Under the pieces are notes generated by a model that had not been told where the DNA came from, searched no databases, and saw nothing but the letters and a program-made list of their open reading frames with translations. A program made the position numbers and the translations under genes. This document shows, piece after piece, positions 33,152 to 40,798 of a stretch of 64,000 nt of DNA. Every line of letters starts with the position of its first letter. Position 1 is the stretch's first letter. Source of the DNA: an uncultured Kiritimatiellota bacterium (GTDB taxonomy: Bacteria; Verrucomicrobiota; Kiritimatiellia; RFP12; DVOR01); contig CALXSF010000012.1 in NCBI GenBank assembly GCA_944391055.1, forward strand, positions 1 through 64,000. The letters run 5' to 3'.

Positions 33152-35539
33152 TCAGTCGACGTTGATCCAGAAGAGGAAGGTCTCCTCCTCGGTGTCGTCG
33201 TCGTTGGTGATGGGGAAGGCGAGGTCGAGGCGGATGGGGAAGCCGGGGAGGTTGAGGCGGAGCCCGCAGCCGGCGGACCAGAGGATGTCGCCGCCGAGGT
33301 CGAAGAAGTCCTCGCCGGCGGCGCCGATGTCGGTGAAGACGGCGAAGTGGATGGTCTCGACGAGGGGGATGGCGTATTCGAGGGTGGCGCACCAGAGGGT
33401 CTGCCCGCCGACGGCGACGTGCGAGCCGCCGTTCCAGGCCTTGGGGCCGCCGTCGCGGAACTCGAAGCCGCGGACGGTGCGGCCGCCGCCGAGGAAGAAG
33501 CGGTCGAACATGGGGACGTCGCCGCTGTAGGCCTCGACGGTGTCGAAGCGGAGGCGGGTCGTCAGGATGTGGTCGCGCCAGGGGTTGAAGTATTTGCTGA
33601 CGTTGAAGCCGAGGGCGTAGTCCTTGGCCTCGCCGAAGAGGCCGACCTCGGCGTAGACGAGGCTGTTCCAGCCGGCGGTGGGGAAGAGGGTGCGGTCGCG
33701 GTGGTCTTCCTGCCAGAAGAGGCGGAGCTTGCTGTTGATGCCCTCGTCCTGGTCGGTGAAGCTGAAGGGCTGGCCGTTCTTGAGGTACCAGGTGCCGACG
33801 TCCTCGTCGTCGTAGCCCACGTGCTCGATGGTGTAGCGCAGGCCGATGCGGTCGAGCTGGAGGTCGCCGAAGGGGGAGGGGATGGGCTCGGGGCGCCAGG
33901 CGAGGGTGAAGGCCGCGCCGGTGCGGATCTCGTCGTAATGGTCGCGCCAGCGCATCCGGCGGTAGGCGTCGACCGTGAAAGAGAGGGGCATGTCGAAGAG
34001 CCAGGGCTGCGTCCAGCTGAGGAGGACGGTCTGGCGGCGGCCGCCGACCTCGGCCTCGGCGGAGGCGCGCTGGCCGGCGCCGCGGAAGCCGTTGCGCTGG
34101 CGGTTGAGGATGTCGAAGTTGCTCTGGGTGGCGCGGGCGTAGACGAAGATGCTGTCGATGGAGCTGACGCCGAGGCCGAAGCCGTACTCGCCGGTCTCCT
34201 TCTCGCGCACCTCGAAGACGAGGTCGCGCTCGCCGGCGTTGGGGGTCTTGATGGTGTAGGAGGTGACGCCGCTCTCGCTTTCGGGCAGGAAGTAGTTGAG
34301 GTTGCGGATGCGCGCCTCGGAGCGTTTGACGAGGCGGCTGTCGTAGGCCTCGCCGGGCTGGATGGCGAGCTCGCGGCGGATGACCTTGTCGAGCGTGACG
34401 GCGTTGCCGCGGATCTGGATGTCGCGGATGCGGGCGCGCTCGCCCTCGGTGAGGGCGTAGGCGATGTCGACGACCGGCGCGTCCGGGCGGGGCGTGATCG
34501 TGGGCTGGGCGAAGGTGTCCACGTAGCCGCGGGAGCCGTAGTAGCCCTCCACGGCGTCGCGGATGGCCTCGAGCGTGGCGCGGGTGGCGACGGCGCCGTC
34601 CTTGGCCTGGGCCAGGGCCTCGCGGGCGGCGGCCTCCAGGGCGGCCTTCGGGTAGGCCTTCGCGCCTTCCACCGTGATGTTCCCGACGGTGTAGCGCGGG
34701 CCCTCGGCGATGCGGAAGAGCGCGTCGCAGCGGCCCTCGGCCTTGCCCTCGATCTGGATGAGCGTGGGGGCGGAGACCTCGGCGTCGAGGTAGCCGGCGT
34801 CGGTGTAGAGGGCGTTGACGGCGGCGCGGGCGTCGTCGAGCTTCTCGTCGCTGGTCGGGAAGTCGGTGAACCAGCTGAGGGGGTTCCAGAGCGGCATCCA
34901 GCCGAAGGTCTTGGCCAGGGTGTCGTGGTCGAAGGCGGTGTTGCCCTCGAAGCGGTAGTCGCGGATCTTGCGGCGCGGGCCGCCCTCGACGAGGAAGGTG
35001 AGGTAGGCGTAGCCGGGGGTGTCGGCGTGGCGGATCTCGTAGTCGACCTTGGCGTCCACGTAGCCGTCGTCGGCCAGCTTCTGCCGGAGGCGCGCGGCGG
35101 CGGCGGCGGCGATGGCGTCGTCCACGCGGTCGTTGGCGGCGAGCGCCGCGGCGTCCTCGGCCTTGCCGTGGCGGATGACGCCGTCGATGCCGGCGAAGGC
35201 GGGGGCGGCGGCCAGCTGGGGGCGGCGGCTGACGGTGTAGACGACGACCCAGCCGCCCTGCTCGTCCTGCCCGATCGCGGCGTCCACGCGCGAATAGAAG
35301 GGGGTGGCCAGCAGGGCCTTGACGTCGGCGCTGATGGCCTCCTGGACGTCGGCCTGCTCGGCGGCCATCCCTTTGGCGACGGAGCACATGGCGAGCACGG
35401 CCTCGGTGGGGTTGACGCCGAAGGTGTCGTCCGCCCGGACGCGCACGTCGCTCACCGTCACTTTCGCCGCGAGCGCGGGGAGGGCGGCCAATCCGAGGGC
35501 CAGCAGGAGCGCGCGCGAGGTCAGGCTTTTCACGTTCAT
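33152..35539 (-). CDS. bamA: Outer-membrane assembly factor BamA
   Basis: 795 residues. Signal peptide (to LPALAA), then POTRA domains; GYVDAKVDYEI, GYLDAEVSAPTL and GYYGSRGYVDTFAQP are POTRA landmarks. The C-terminal 16-strand barrel holds the lid motif GGGRTVRGFEF and the closing strand ends FLFWINVD. It folds and inserts beta-barrel proteins. The first POTRA region is poorly conserved. It is 24 nt downstream of dnaB and 14 nt upstream of the Skp gene. Confidence 0.95.
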   Translation of the reverse strand: MNVKSLTSRALLLALGLAALPALAAKVTVSDVRVRADDTFGVNPTEAVLAMCSVAKGMAAEQADVQEAISADVKALLATPFYSRVDAAIGQDEQGGWVVVYTVSRRPQLAAAPAFAGIDGVIRHGKAEDAAALAANDRVDDAIAAAAAARLRQKLADDGYVDAKVDYEIRHADTPGYAYLTFLVEGGPRRKIRDYRFEGNTAFDHDTLAKTFGWMPLWNPLSWFTDFPTSDEKLDDARAAVNALYTDAGYLDAEVSAPTLIQIEGKAEGRCDALFRIAEGPRYTVGNITVEGAKAYPKAALEAAAREALAQAKDGAVATRATLEAIRDAVEGYYGSRGYVDTFAQPTITPRPDAPVVDIAYALTEGERARIRDIQIRGNAVTLDKVIRRELAIQPGEAYDSRLVKRSEARIRNLNYFLPESESGVTSYTIKTPNAGERDLVFEVREKETGEYGFGLGVSSIDSIFVYARATQSNFDILNRQRNGFRGAGQRASAEAEVGGRRQTVLLSWTQPWLFDMPLSFTVDAYRRMRWRDHYDEIRTGAAFTLAWRPEPIPSPFGDLQLDRIGLRYTIEHVGYDDEDVGTWYLKNGQPFSFTDQDEGINSKLRLFWQEDHRDRTLFPTAGWNSLVYAEVGLFGEAKDYALGFNVSKYFNPWRDHILTTRLRFDTVEAYSGDVPMFDRFFLGGGRTVRGFEFRDGGPKAWNGGSHVAVGGQTLWCATLEYAIPLVETIHFAVFTDIGAAGEDFFDLGGDILWSAGCGLRLNLPGFPIRLDLAFPITNDDDTEEETFLFWINVD

Positions 35540-35563
35540 CGGTTGGGGTTCTCCGGGGGAAGG

Positions 35564-37069
35564 TCAGGGTGCGTCGACCGGCTCCATGTCGCCGCCCATC
35601 TGGTCGGGGTTGGTTTCGATCCGGTCTTTGAAGCGCGTGGTGGCGCCGTCGAAGTTCAGGCGCACCTCGCCGGTGGCGCCGTTGCGGTTCTTGGAGACGT
35701 CGACGATGGCCAGGAGCCTGTCGTCGTGCTCCGGCACGCGGCTGCCCATGAAACTGGGGCGGCGCAGCAGGAGGATGACGTCGGCGTCCTGCTCGATGGC
35801 GCCGGAGTCGCGCAGGTCGGAGTTCTTGGGCTTCTCGTCGCCGCCGCGCTGCTCCGGGTTGCGGGAGAGCTGGGAGAGGACGATCACCGGCACGTTGAGC
35901 TCCTTGGCCATCGCCTTGATCTCGCCGGAGATCTTGGCCACCATCACCTGCTGGCCCTGCTGGGCGAACTCGCGGTGGGAGAGCAGCTGAAGGTAGTCGA
36001 TGACGATGAGCTCCACGGGGTTGCGCTTGTGGGCGTGGCGGGCGCGGGCGCGCAGCTCCATCACGTCCAGCCCGCCCTGGTCGTCGCACAGGATGGGCGT
36101 CTCGGAAAGTTCCTTCGCGGCCGAGCGCAGGAGCGGCAGCACCACGTCCTTCTTGACGAACTGCCCGCGCTCGATCTCGCGGGCCGAGATCCCCGCGATG
36201 CCGCACAGCATGCGCGTGGTCAGCTGCATTTGGGGCATTTCCAGCGAGAAGACCAGCACCGTCCGCTTCTTCACCTTGCCGTCCGGCGTGGGGAAGGGGC
36301 GCCCCATGATGTCCCGCCCACGCGCGACGCACTCGGCGATGTTCATGGCCAGCGACGTCTTGCCCATCGAGGGGCGTGCCGCCAACACGATCATCTCGCC
36401 CTTGTGCAACCCGCGCAGCTGGGCGTCCAACGCCTTGAAGCCCGTCGGGATGCCCGAGAGCTCCCCGGGGTGCTCCAGCTGCCGCGTGAGCATGGCGAGC
36501 GTCTCGCCCACGGAAGTCCGCCAATCCACGGCGGAGCCGGCCTTCGCGCGCCCCTCGCCGATGCCGAGGATCGCCTGCTCGGCCATGCCCAGCACGTAAT
36601 CGGCCGACTGGCTGGCGTCGTAGACGCTCTCCTCCACCTCGCGCACGGCGCCGAGGATGCACCGCCGCAGGAACTGCTCCATCACCAACGTGGCGTAGAA
36701 GCCCGCGTGCGCGCTCGTCGGCGTCCGCTCCATCAGCCCCGTCAACGCCCGCATCCCGCCCACCTGCTCCAGCTCGCCCATCCCCTGGAGGTAGTTGGCC
36801 ACCGTGATGCCGTCCACCGGCTGGCCTTTCGAGGCCAGGCGCAGGATGGCCGCGTAGAGCGTGCGGTGGCCGGGTTCGACGAACGCCTCGGGCAGCACGC
36901 CCTTGGCCGAGCAGAGATCCAAGACCCGCCCCGGATCCAGCAGCAGGGCGCCCAGGAGCCCGCGCTCCGCCTCCACGTCCTGCGGCAACGCGCGGCGCAA
37001 CGGCGCCTCCCCGGCCAGATCGGCCAAGGGGGGCTGTTCGGGTGCGGCGCGTCGTTTCCTGGGGGGCAT
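35564..37069 (-). CDS. dnaB: Replicative DNA helicase DnaB
   Basis: 501 residues. N-terminal domain begins PQDVEAERGLLGALL, the usual DnaB opening; the RecA-like domain has Walker A ARPSMGKTSLAMN near 230, Walker B LIVIDYLQLL and the DnaB motif LSQLSRNPEQRGG with Arg finger region after it. A stretch near 255-270 (GRPFPTPDGKVKKRTVLV) is a short insertion compared with E. coli DnaB. It unwinds DNA at the fork. ATG at 37069 has AAGGAAG before it. First gene of an operon that continues into bamA. Confidence 0.95.
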   Translation of the reverse strand: MPPRKRRAAPEQPPLADLAGEAPLRRALPQDVEAERGLLGALLLDPGRVLDLCSAKGVLPEAFVEPGHRTLYAAILRLASKGQPVDGITVANYLQGMGELEQVGGMRALTGLMERTPTSAHAGFYATLVMEQFLRRCILGAVREVEESVYDASQSADYVLGMAEQAILGIGEGRAKAGSAVDWRTSVGETLAMLTRQLEHPGELSGIPTGFKALDAQLRGLHKGEMIVLAARPSMGKTSLAMNIAECVARGRDIMGRPFPTPDGKVKKRTVLVFSLEMPQMQLTTRMLCGIAGISAREIERGQFVKKDVVLPLLRSAAKELSETPILCDDQGGLDVMELRARARHAHKRNPVELIVIDYLQLLSHREFAQQGQQVMVAKISGEIKAMAKELNVPVIVLSQLSRNPEQRGGDEKPKNSDLRDSGAIEQDADVILLLRRPSFMGSRVPEHDDRLLAIVDVSKNRNGATGEVRLNFDGATTRFKDRIETNPDQMGGDMEPVDAP

Positions 37070-37103
37070 CGTCTTCCTTGTCGGCAAATGGAAAGTGCCC
37101 CAC

Positions 37104-37112
37104 AGCATACCA
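37104..37112 (-). promoter_or_regulatory. Extended -10 promoter of the dnaB-bamA operon
   Basis: Minus-strand TG-G-TATGCT within TGTGGTATGCTGTGGGG, nearly identical to the argS promoter core. Predicted start near 37097 gives a leader of about 28 nt. Confidence 0.6.
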
Positions 37113-37211
37113 CAATCCGCCCGCCTTTGCCTTCTCCCCCTTCGTGAAATCTTTGTAAGGGAAAGGTGCGGCGGGGGCCGGGAACGGGAAGTTGTTTGGG
37201 AAAGAAGATTA

Positions 37212-37220
37212 TGGTAACAT
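37212..37220 (+). promoter_or_regulatory. Extended -10 promoter of the TRL-like lipoprotein gene
   Basis: TG-G-TAACAT; the start of transcription would fall near 37227, at the first base of the hairpin described at 37227-37253. Confidence 0.5.
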
Positions 37221-37226
37221 TCCATA

Positions 37227-37253
37227 CGTCATCAGGCATGGCGCTTGATGACG
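37227..37253 (+). other. 5'-end stem-loop of the TRL-like mRNA
   Basis: CGTCATCA (37227-37234) pairs with TGATGACG (37246-37253) over an 11-nt loop. Coming right at the predicted transcript start, it would give an mRNA a protective 5' hairpin, as known for the ompA leader. Confidence 0.45.
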
Positions 37254-37278
37254 AAAGCAAATAGGAAGGCGGTATGAC

Positions 37279-37620
37279 ATGAAGCGACTGACACTTATGG
37301 GTTTGGCACTGGCGTTTGGGTTCGGCGCTGTGGGTTGCGCGATGAACACCTCCGCCCCTTTCACGCCCGCACAGGGTGTTTTCTTCAACAACACCACCGC
37401 CCCCCTTTCCACGGAATATCCTGCCGCCATGCAGGCTTCCGGATTGCGAAGCGGCAAGGCGTCGGCCACCAATATCTTGGGACTCTTTGCCTTTGGGGAC
37501 TGTGGAATCCGTGCGGCGGCCGAGGCTGGGCAGCTTCGCACCGTTTCGTTCGCCGATTACTCCAACTTTAACATCCTGGGTGTCTACCAGCGCACGACGG
37601 TGACGGTTTATGGCAACTAA
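37279..37620 (+). CDS. TRL-like family lipoprotein
   Basis: 113 residues. Signal peptide ends AVGC (C20), a lipobox. The body matches the TRL-like family: GKASATNILGLFAFGDCGI, then AAAEAGQLRTVSFADYSNFNILGVYQRTTVTVYG, whose G-K-A-x-x-x-x-I-L-G-L-x-A-x-G-D and I-L-G-x-Y ending are the family signature. Function unknown; these are small envelope lipoproteins, often in tandem. Its last 11 nt overlap the next gene. Confidence 0.8.
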   Translation: MKRLTLMGLALAFGFGAVGCAMNTSAPFTPAQGVFFNNTTAPLSTEYPAAMQASGLRSGKASATNILGLFAFGDCGIRAAAEAGQLRTVSFADYSNFNILGVYQRTTVTVYGN

Positions 37621-37969
37621 TCCTTGGCGTTGCTTGGTGGCTTTGGCCGTCGCCGCATTGGCCGCTTGCCTTACGGGCTGCGCCAATCTGTATCGTGCGC
37701 CATTGAAGCCCGCCCCGGGCGGCTTGGTCACGGTTCAGACGATTCCCCTCACCCTTGACTTTGGGGCGGTTGTCGGGGCCTCGGGGCTTCACAAAACGGC
37801 CTCGGAGACGTTTTACCTCTTCTGGCCTTATCCCATCATGGATTTCTCGTGGGGCGAAAAAGAGAAGGCCCTTGGGCTTCTTGGCGGGCGGACTCCCAAT
37901 TATGCGGAGCTCGAGGTCTTCACCCTCTTTGGCCTCTTCGGTCGCTACACCGTGAATTTCTACGACTGA
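37610..37969 (+). CDS. Second small lipoprotein, probably TRL-related
   Basis: 119 residues with signal peptide and lipobox CLTGC (C24). The order of motifs (PLTLDFGAVVGASGLHKTASETF, YAELEVFTLFGLFGRYTVNFYD) mirrors the TRL-like neighbour in which a strand pair ends in a hydrophobic F/Y-V-x-V-Y, but identity is low. The start overlaps the first lipoprotein gene by 11 nt, so they are made together and may form a heteromer. Function unknown. Confidence 0.7.
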   Translation: MATNPWRCLVALAVAALAACLTGCANLYRAPLKPAPGGLVTVQTIPLTLDFGAVVGASGLHKTASETFYLFWPYPIMDFSWGEKEKALGLLGGRTPNYAELEVFTLFGLFGRYTVNFYD

Positions 37970-38067
37970 GCCGCTTCATTTTTGGAGTTGTCAACTCTCC
38001 CGCCCTTGGTTCACCTCTCGGCGGTGCGCAAACTGATTCCGTGTTCGACGAGACAAGGAGGTCGCAG

Positions 38068-39282
38068 ATGCAGTCATCCATCCCACAGGCCGCGCGGCCA
38101 AAGCCGCTCAAAGGCACGCTTTGGTTCGGCGCCGTCGGCGCCGCGCTCATCATCATCGGCGTTTCGGCCATGCTGTCCGCCAATTGGCATTGGGTGCCGC
38201 TGAGGGCGCAGATCGCCGTGGCGCTCACGCCGCTCGTCGCGGCGTGGTGCGGGGCGCTGTGGCTGTGGCGGCGGGGCGGGGGCGGCGTGGTGGCCGAGGA
38301 GGTGCTGGGCACGGTCTGGTCGGGCGGGGTGATCTGCGCCGTCGCGCTGCTGGGGCGCGTGTTGCAGCTGTCCTCGGAGTCGTTCGTCTTCTGCGCCACG
38401 GTCACGGCGCTGCTCCTGCCGGTTGTGTGGCTGCTGCGCTCCAAGGCCGCGTGGTGCGTCTGCCTGGGGTTCGCCCTCGCCACGGTCTGCACGGTGGAGG
38501 GGCTTGGGCTGTCGCCGTGGGGGGAGGCCGAGGGGATGGCCGGCGTGCTTGCCGTGGGGACGGCGGCGCTTGCCTTCCGGACGGCGGCGCAGTGGCGCGT
38601 GGGGGGCGTCGACGGCGTGGCGTGGCGGTGGCTGATCGCCTTCGGCGCGACGGCTTGGGCGATTGCCGCGGCCTTCGTGCTTTACGCGTGCGCCGAGCAG
38701 ATGCTGGGACTGTCGGAGGCGTCCGCCTTGGGGGTCGTGATCGCCTTTCTCTTCGCGGTCGGCGCGTTCGCCGCGTGCGTGGAGCGCGGGCGCGCACCGT
38801 ATGACCGGCCGCTCTCGTTTCTGTTCGCCGTGGGGGGCGCTTGGGTGGCGCTGATCTGCATCGCGGTCGCGGCCGAGCATGCGAACTTACGCGGCAGCGC
38901 CGCCTTGCTGTGGTGCGTCTGCGCGGCGACGTTGGTGGCGGCCGGGGTGCTGGCGGAGCGGCGCTGCCTGCGGGACGAGGGGGTCTTCCTGTTCCTGGCG
39001 CCGGTCATCTGCGCGTCCTTTGCCGGGGGGACGGGGTGGGTGGCGTTGGGCGGGACGTTGGCGGTGGGTGTCGCGGCGATCGCGCACGGGGTCGTGACCG
39101 GTCGGCGGATGGTGGCCAACGAGGGGCTGCTCCTTGCCGTCGCCGCCGCGTGGTTCGGGTTCGTCGCGTTCGAGGCCGACCTGATGCTTCAGGGGGTGAC
39201 GCTGCTTGGCGGCGGCGTGGCTTTGCTTGTGCTCAACCTGGCGTTCGCCCGGGGCGCCCGAAAGGAGGCCGACCATGACTAA
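38068..39282 (+). CDS. DUF2157-type polytopic membrane protein
   Basis: 404 residues with about ten to twelve membrane helices. The N-terminal helix pair (LWFGAVGAALIIIGVSAMLSANWHW) with a following W matches DUF2157, whose members pair with GDYXXLXY proteins; that partner gene follows here with an 8-nt overlap. Role unknown. AAGGAGGTCGCAG precedes the ATG, a strong ribosome site. The 98 bp before it contain the palindrome GAGTTG-T-CAACTC (37985-37997) but no clear promoter. Confidence 0.78.
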   Translation: MQSSIPQAARPKPLKGTLWFGAVGAALIIIGVSAMLSANWHWVPLRAQIAVALTPLVAAWCGALWLWRRGGGGVVAEEVLGTVWSGGVICAVALLGRVLQLSSESFVFCATVTALLLPVVWLLRSKAAWCVCLGFALATVCTVEGLGLSPWGEAEGMAGVLAVGTAALAFRTAAQWRVGGVDGVAWRWLIAFGATAWAIAAAFVLYACAEQMLGLSEASALGVVIAFLFAVGAFAACVERGRAPYDRPLSFLFAVGGAWVALICIAVAAEHANLRGSAALLWCVCAATLVAAGVLAERRCLRDEGVFLFLAPVICASFAGGTGWVALGGTLAVGVAAIAHGVVTGRRMVANEGLLLAVAAAWFGFVAFEADLMLQGVTLLGGGVALLVLNLAFARGARKEADHD

Positions 39283-40729
39283 GACTTTTCGCATCGTCGT
39301 CTTCGCCGCGGCCATCTTGGCGCAGGCCGCCGTGCCGGGGTGGATGCTCGCCAAGCATCTCCTCATCCTCACGCGCGGCGAGCGGGTCTCCCTGCCCGTC
39401 ACCATCGGCGACCCGCGCGACCTCTTCATGGGGCATTACGCGCGCCTCTCGGTCGTGGGGGATTTGCCGCCGTTGCTCGAGGGCGTGCCCAAGGGTTATC
39501 TGCGCTACTACTGCGACCAGCGCTACGCCAAGCGCCTTGACCGGGCGCCCGTCCCGTATCGGGGCGAGCTGACCGTGCGCGTGTGGCGCGGCTCGGCCTT
39601 GGCCGAGGCGCTTACCATCGACGGGAAACCCGCCCACGTGTTCCTTGAGCAGACGGGCGTCGCGGCGAGGGAGAAGGAGGACGGCCTGCTTCGGCTCGTC
39701 GCCTTCGACGACATCCCGGATCCTCTGTTTGAGGACCGCGAGGATTTCGCGGCCGTCACCGGGCTCGACCCTCTTTGGGACGCTCGCGGCATCGTCCTGC
39801 CCCTCACGCCTGAGGATTGGTGGCGCGCCAAGCGTGGGTCGCTCCCGGGCGATCCGCCCATGACCCCGCCGGAGGCCGCGCGCCGCTGGGAGCGGATCTT
39901 TAAGCTGGTGAAATATTTCGACCTGGCCATGCCAATATGCTTCCCGATTTTCAATCGCCTTCCCGCCGGGCTTGCGGAGTCTTTCCCCGAGCGTGCCGTC
40001 GCGTACTACGAGGCCATCCGGGAGGCGCATTGGCGGATTGGGAACAGGGAGACGTCGCTCTTCTTTGTGGGCGACGCCGGGGAGATGCCGCCGCGCCAGG
40101 TGCTCGACGCCATGAGGAAGGTCTTCCCGGAGGCCCGCTGGCTCCTGCCCGCCGCGACGCTTCCCAAGGGGCTCGATTCGGACGGCGTCGTCCTCCTGCT
40201 CGACGCGCCCCCCGCGAAAGACCCCGGCGCGCCGTGGATGCTGCGCGGCCCCGCGCCTTCCGGGTGGGAGCCCCCGAAGGGGTGTGTCGGCTTCCTCGAG
40301 CGGCGCGACCCGCTCGGCGACGTCGCCCCGCCCGTCCCCGGCGAGGCCGCGCGGCTCGTCGCCCGACTCCGCGCCATGGGTGAGGAAGGTGTCACACACA
40401 GCGCGCTAATGGCGTGCGTCGACGCGTTGTTCCGCGAGGCCGTCGCGCGCGGCGATGGCGCGTTGGCCGACCGCGCGCTCTTGCTCGACAACCGGCGCAC
40501 GCTCCATGCGCTCTTCGAGCACTGTGTCTCCTATGATGAGTATCGCGCGCTCGTTGCCCGGCTGGCCGAGCGCGAACGCGCTGGCCGGCGCGTCCTGCTG
40601 GGCGGGTGGCCGGCCGTGGCGCCGCTTGCGGCCGACCCGCCCCCGCCGCCCCGGTCCAAGTTCTGCACCGTGCGGGCGGTGCTGGAGTTGGCCGAGGCGC
40701 TGGGGTTCGGCCCGGACGCCGGCGAGTGA
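39275..40729 (+). CDS. GDYXXLXY-family protein with long C-terminal extension
   Basis: 484 residues. One membrane helix at residues 6-24 is followed by GDPRDLFMGHYARLSV, the family motif (D-P-R-x-L-x-x-G-D-Y-x-x-L) with Asp changed to His. Family members are normally 150-200 residues; here another 280 residues follow without a recognised domain, rich in Pro/Asp/Arg in parts and helical near the end (LFEHCVSYDEYRALVARLAERE). It starts inside the end of the DUF2157 gene and AAAGGAGG precedes it. Possibly a periplasmic partner of the DUF2157 protein. Confidence 0.72.
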   Translation: MTKTFRIVVFAAAILAQAAVPGWMLAKHLLILTRGERVSLPVTIGDPRDLFMGHYARLSVVGDLPPLLEGVPKGYLRYYCDQRYAKRLDRAPVPYRGELTVRVWRGSALAEALTIDGKPAHVFLEQTGVAAREKEDGLLRLVAFDDIPDPLFEDREDFAAVTGLDPLWDARGIVLPLTPEDWWRAKRGSLPGDPPMTPPEAARRWERIFKLVKYFDLAMPICFPIFNRLPAGLAESFPERAVAYYEAIREAHWRIGNRETSLFFVGDAGEMPPRQVLDAMRKVFPEARWLLPAATLPKGLDSDGVVLLLDAPPAKDPGAPWMLRGPAPSGWEPPKGCVGFLERRDPLGDVAPPVPGEAARLVARLRAMGEEGVTHSALMACVDALFREAVARGDGALADRALLLDNRRTLHALFEHCVSYDEYRALVARLAERERAGRRVLLGGWPAVAPLAADPPPPPRSKFCTVRAVLELAEALGFGPDAGE

Positions 40730-40745
40730 GCGGGCGCGGCGGACA

Positions 40746-40782
40746 AAAAAGGCCCCGACCGGTGCGCGGTCGGGGCCTTTTT
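40746..40782. terminator. Bidirectional rho-independent terminator
   Basis: GGCCCCGACC pairs with GGTCGGGGCC; an A-run stands on the left and a T-run on the right, so it works for the + strand GDYXXLXY gene and for the - strand pckG. Confidence 0.85.
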
Positions 40783-40798
40783 GCGGTTTGCGCCTGGG

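Noticed and set aside
33347..37147. Very long open frame antisense to bamA and dnaB
   Set aside because: It is a by-product of GC-rich codons in the real genes; the translation is low-complexity Gly/Ala/Glu/Asp/Val and no ribosome site or family motif is present.
37985..37997. Palindrome GAGTTG-T-CAACTC before the DUF2157 gene
   Set aside because: Short, no promoter next to it and no second copy seen; may be chance, so not reported as a site.
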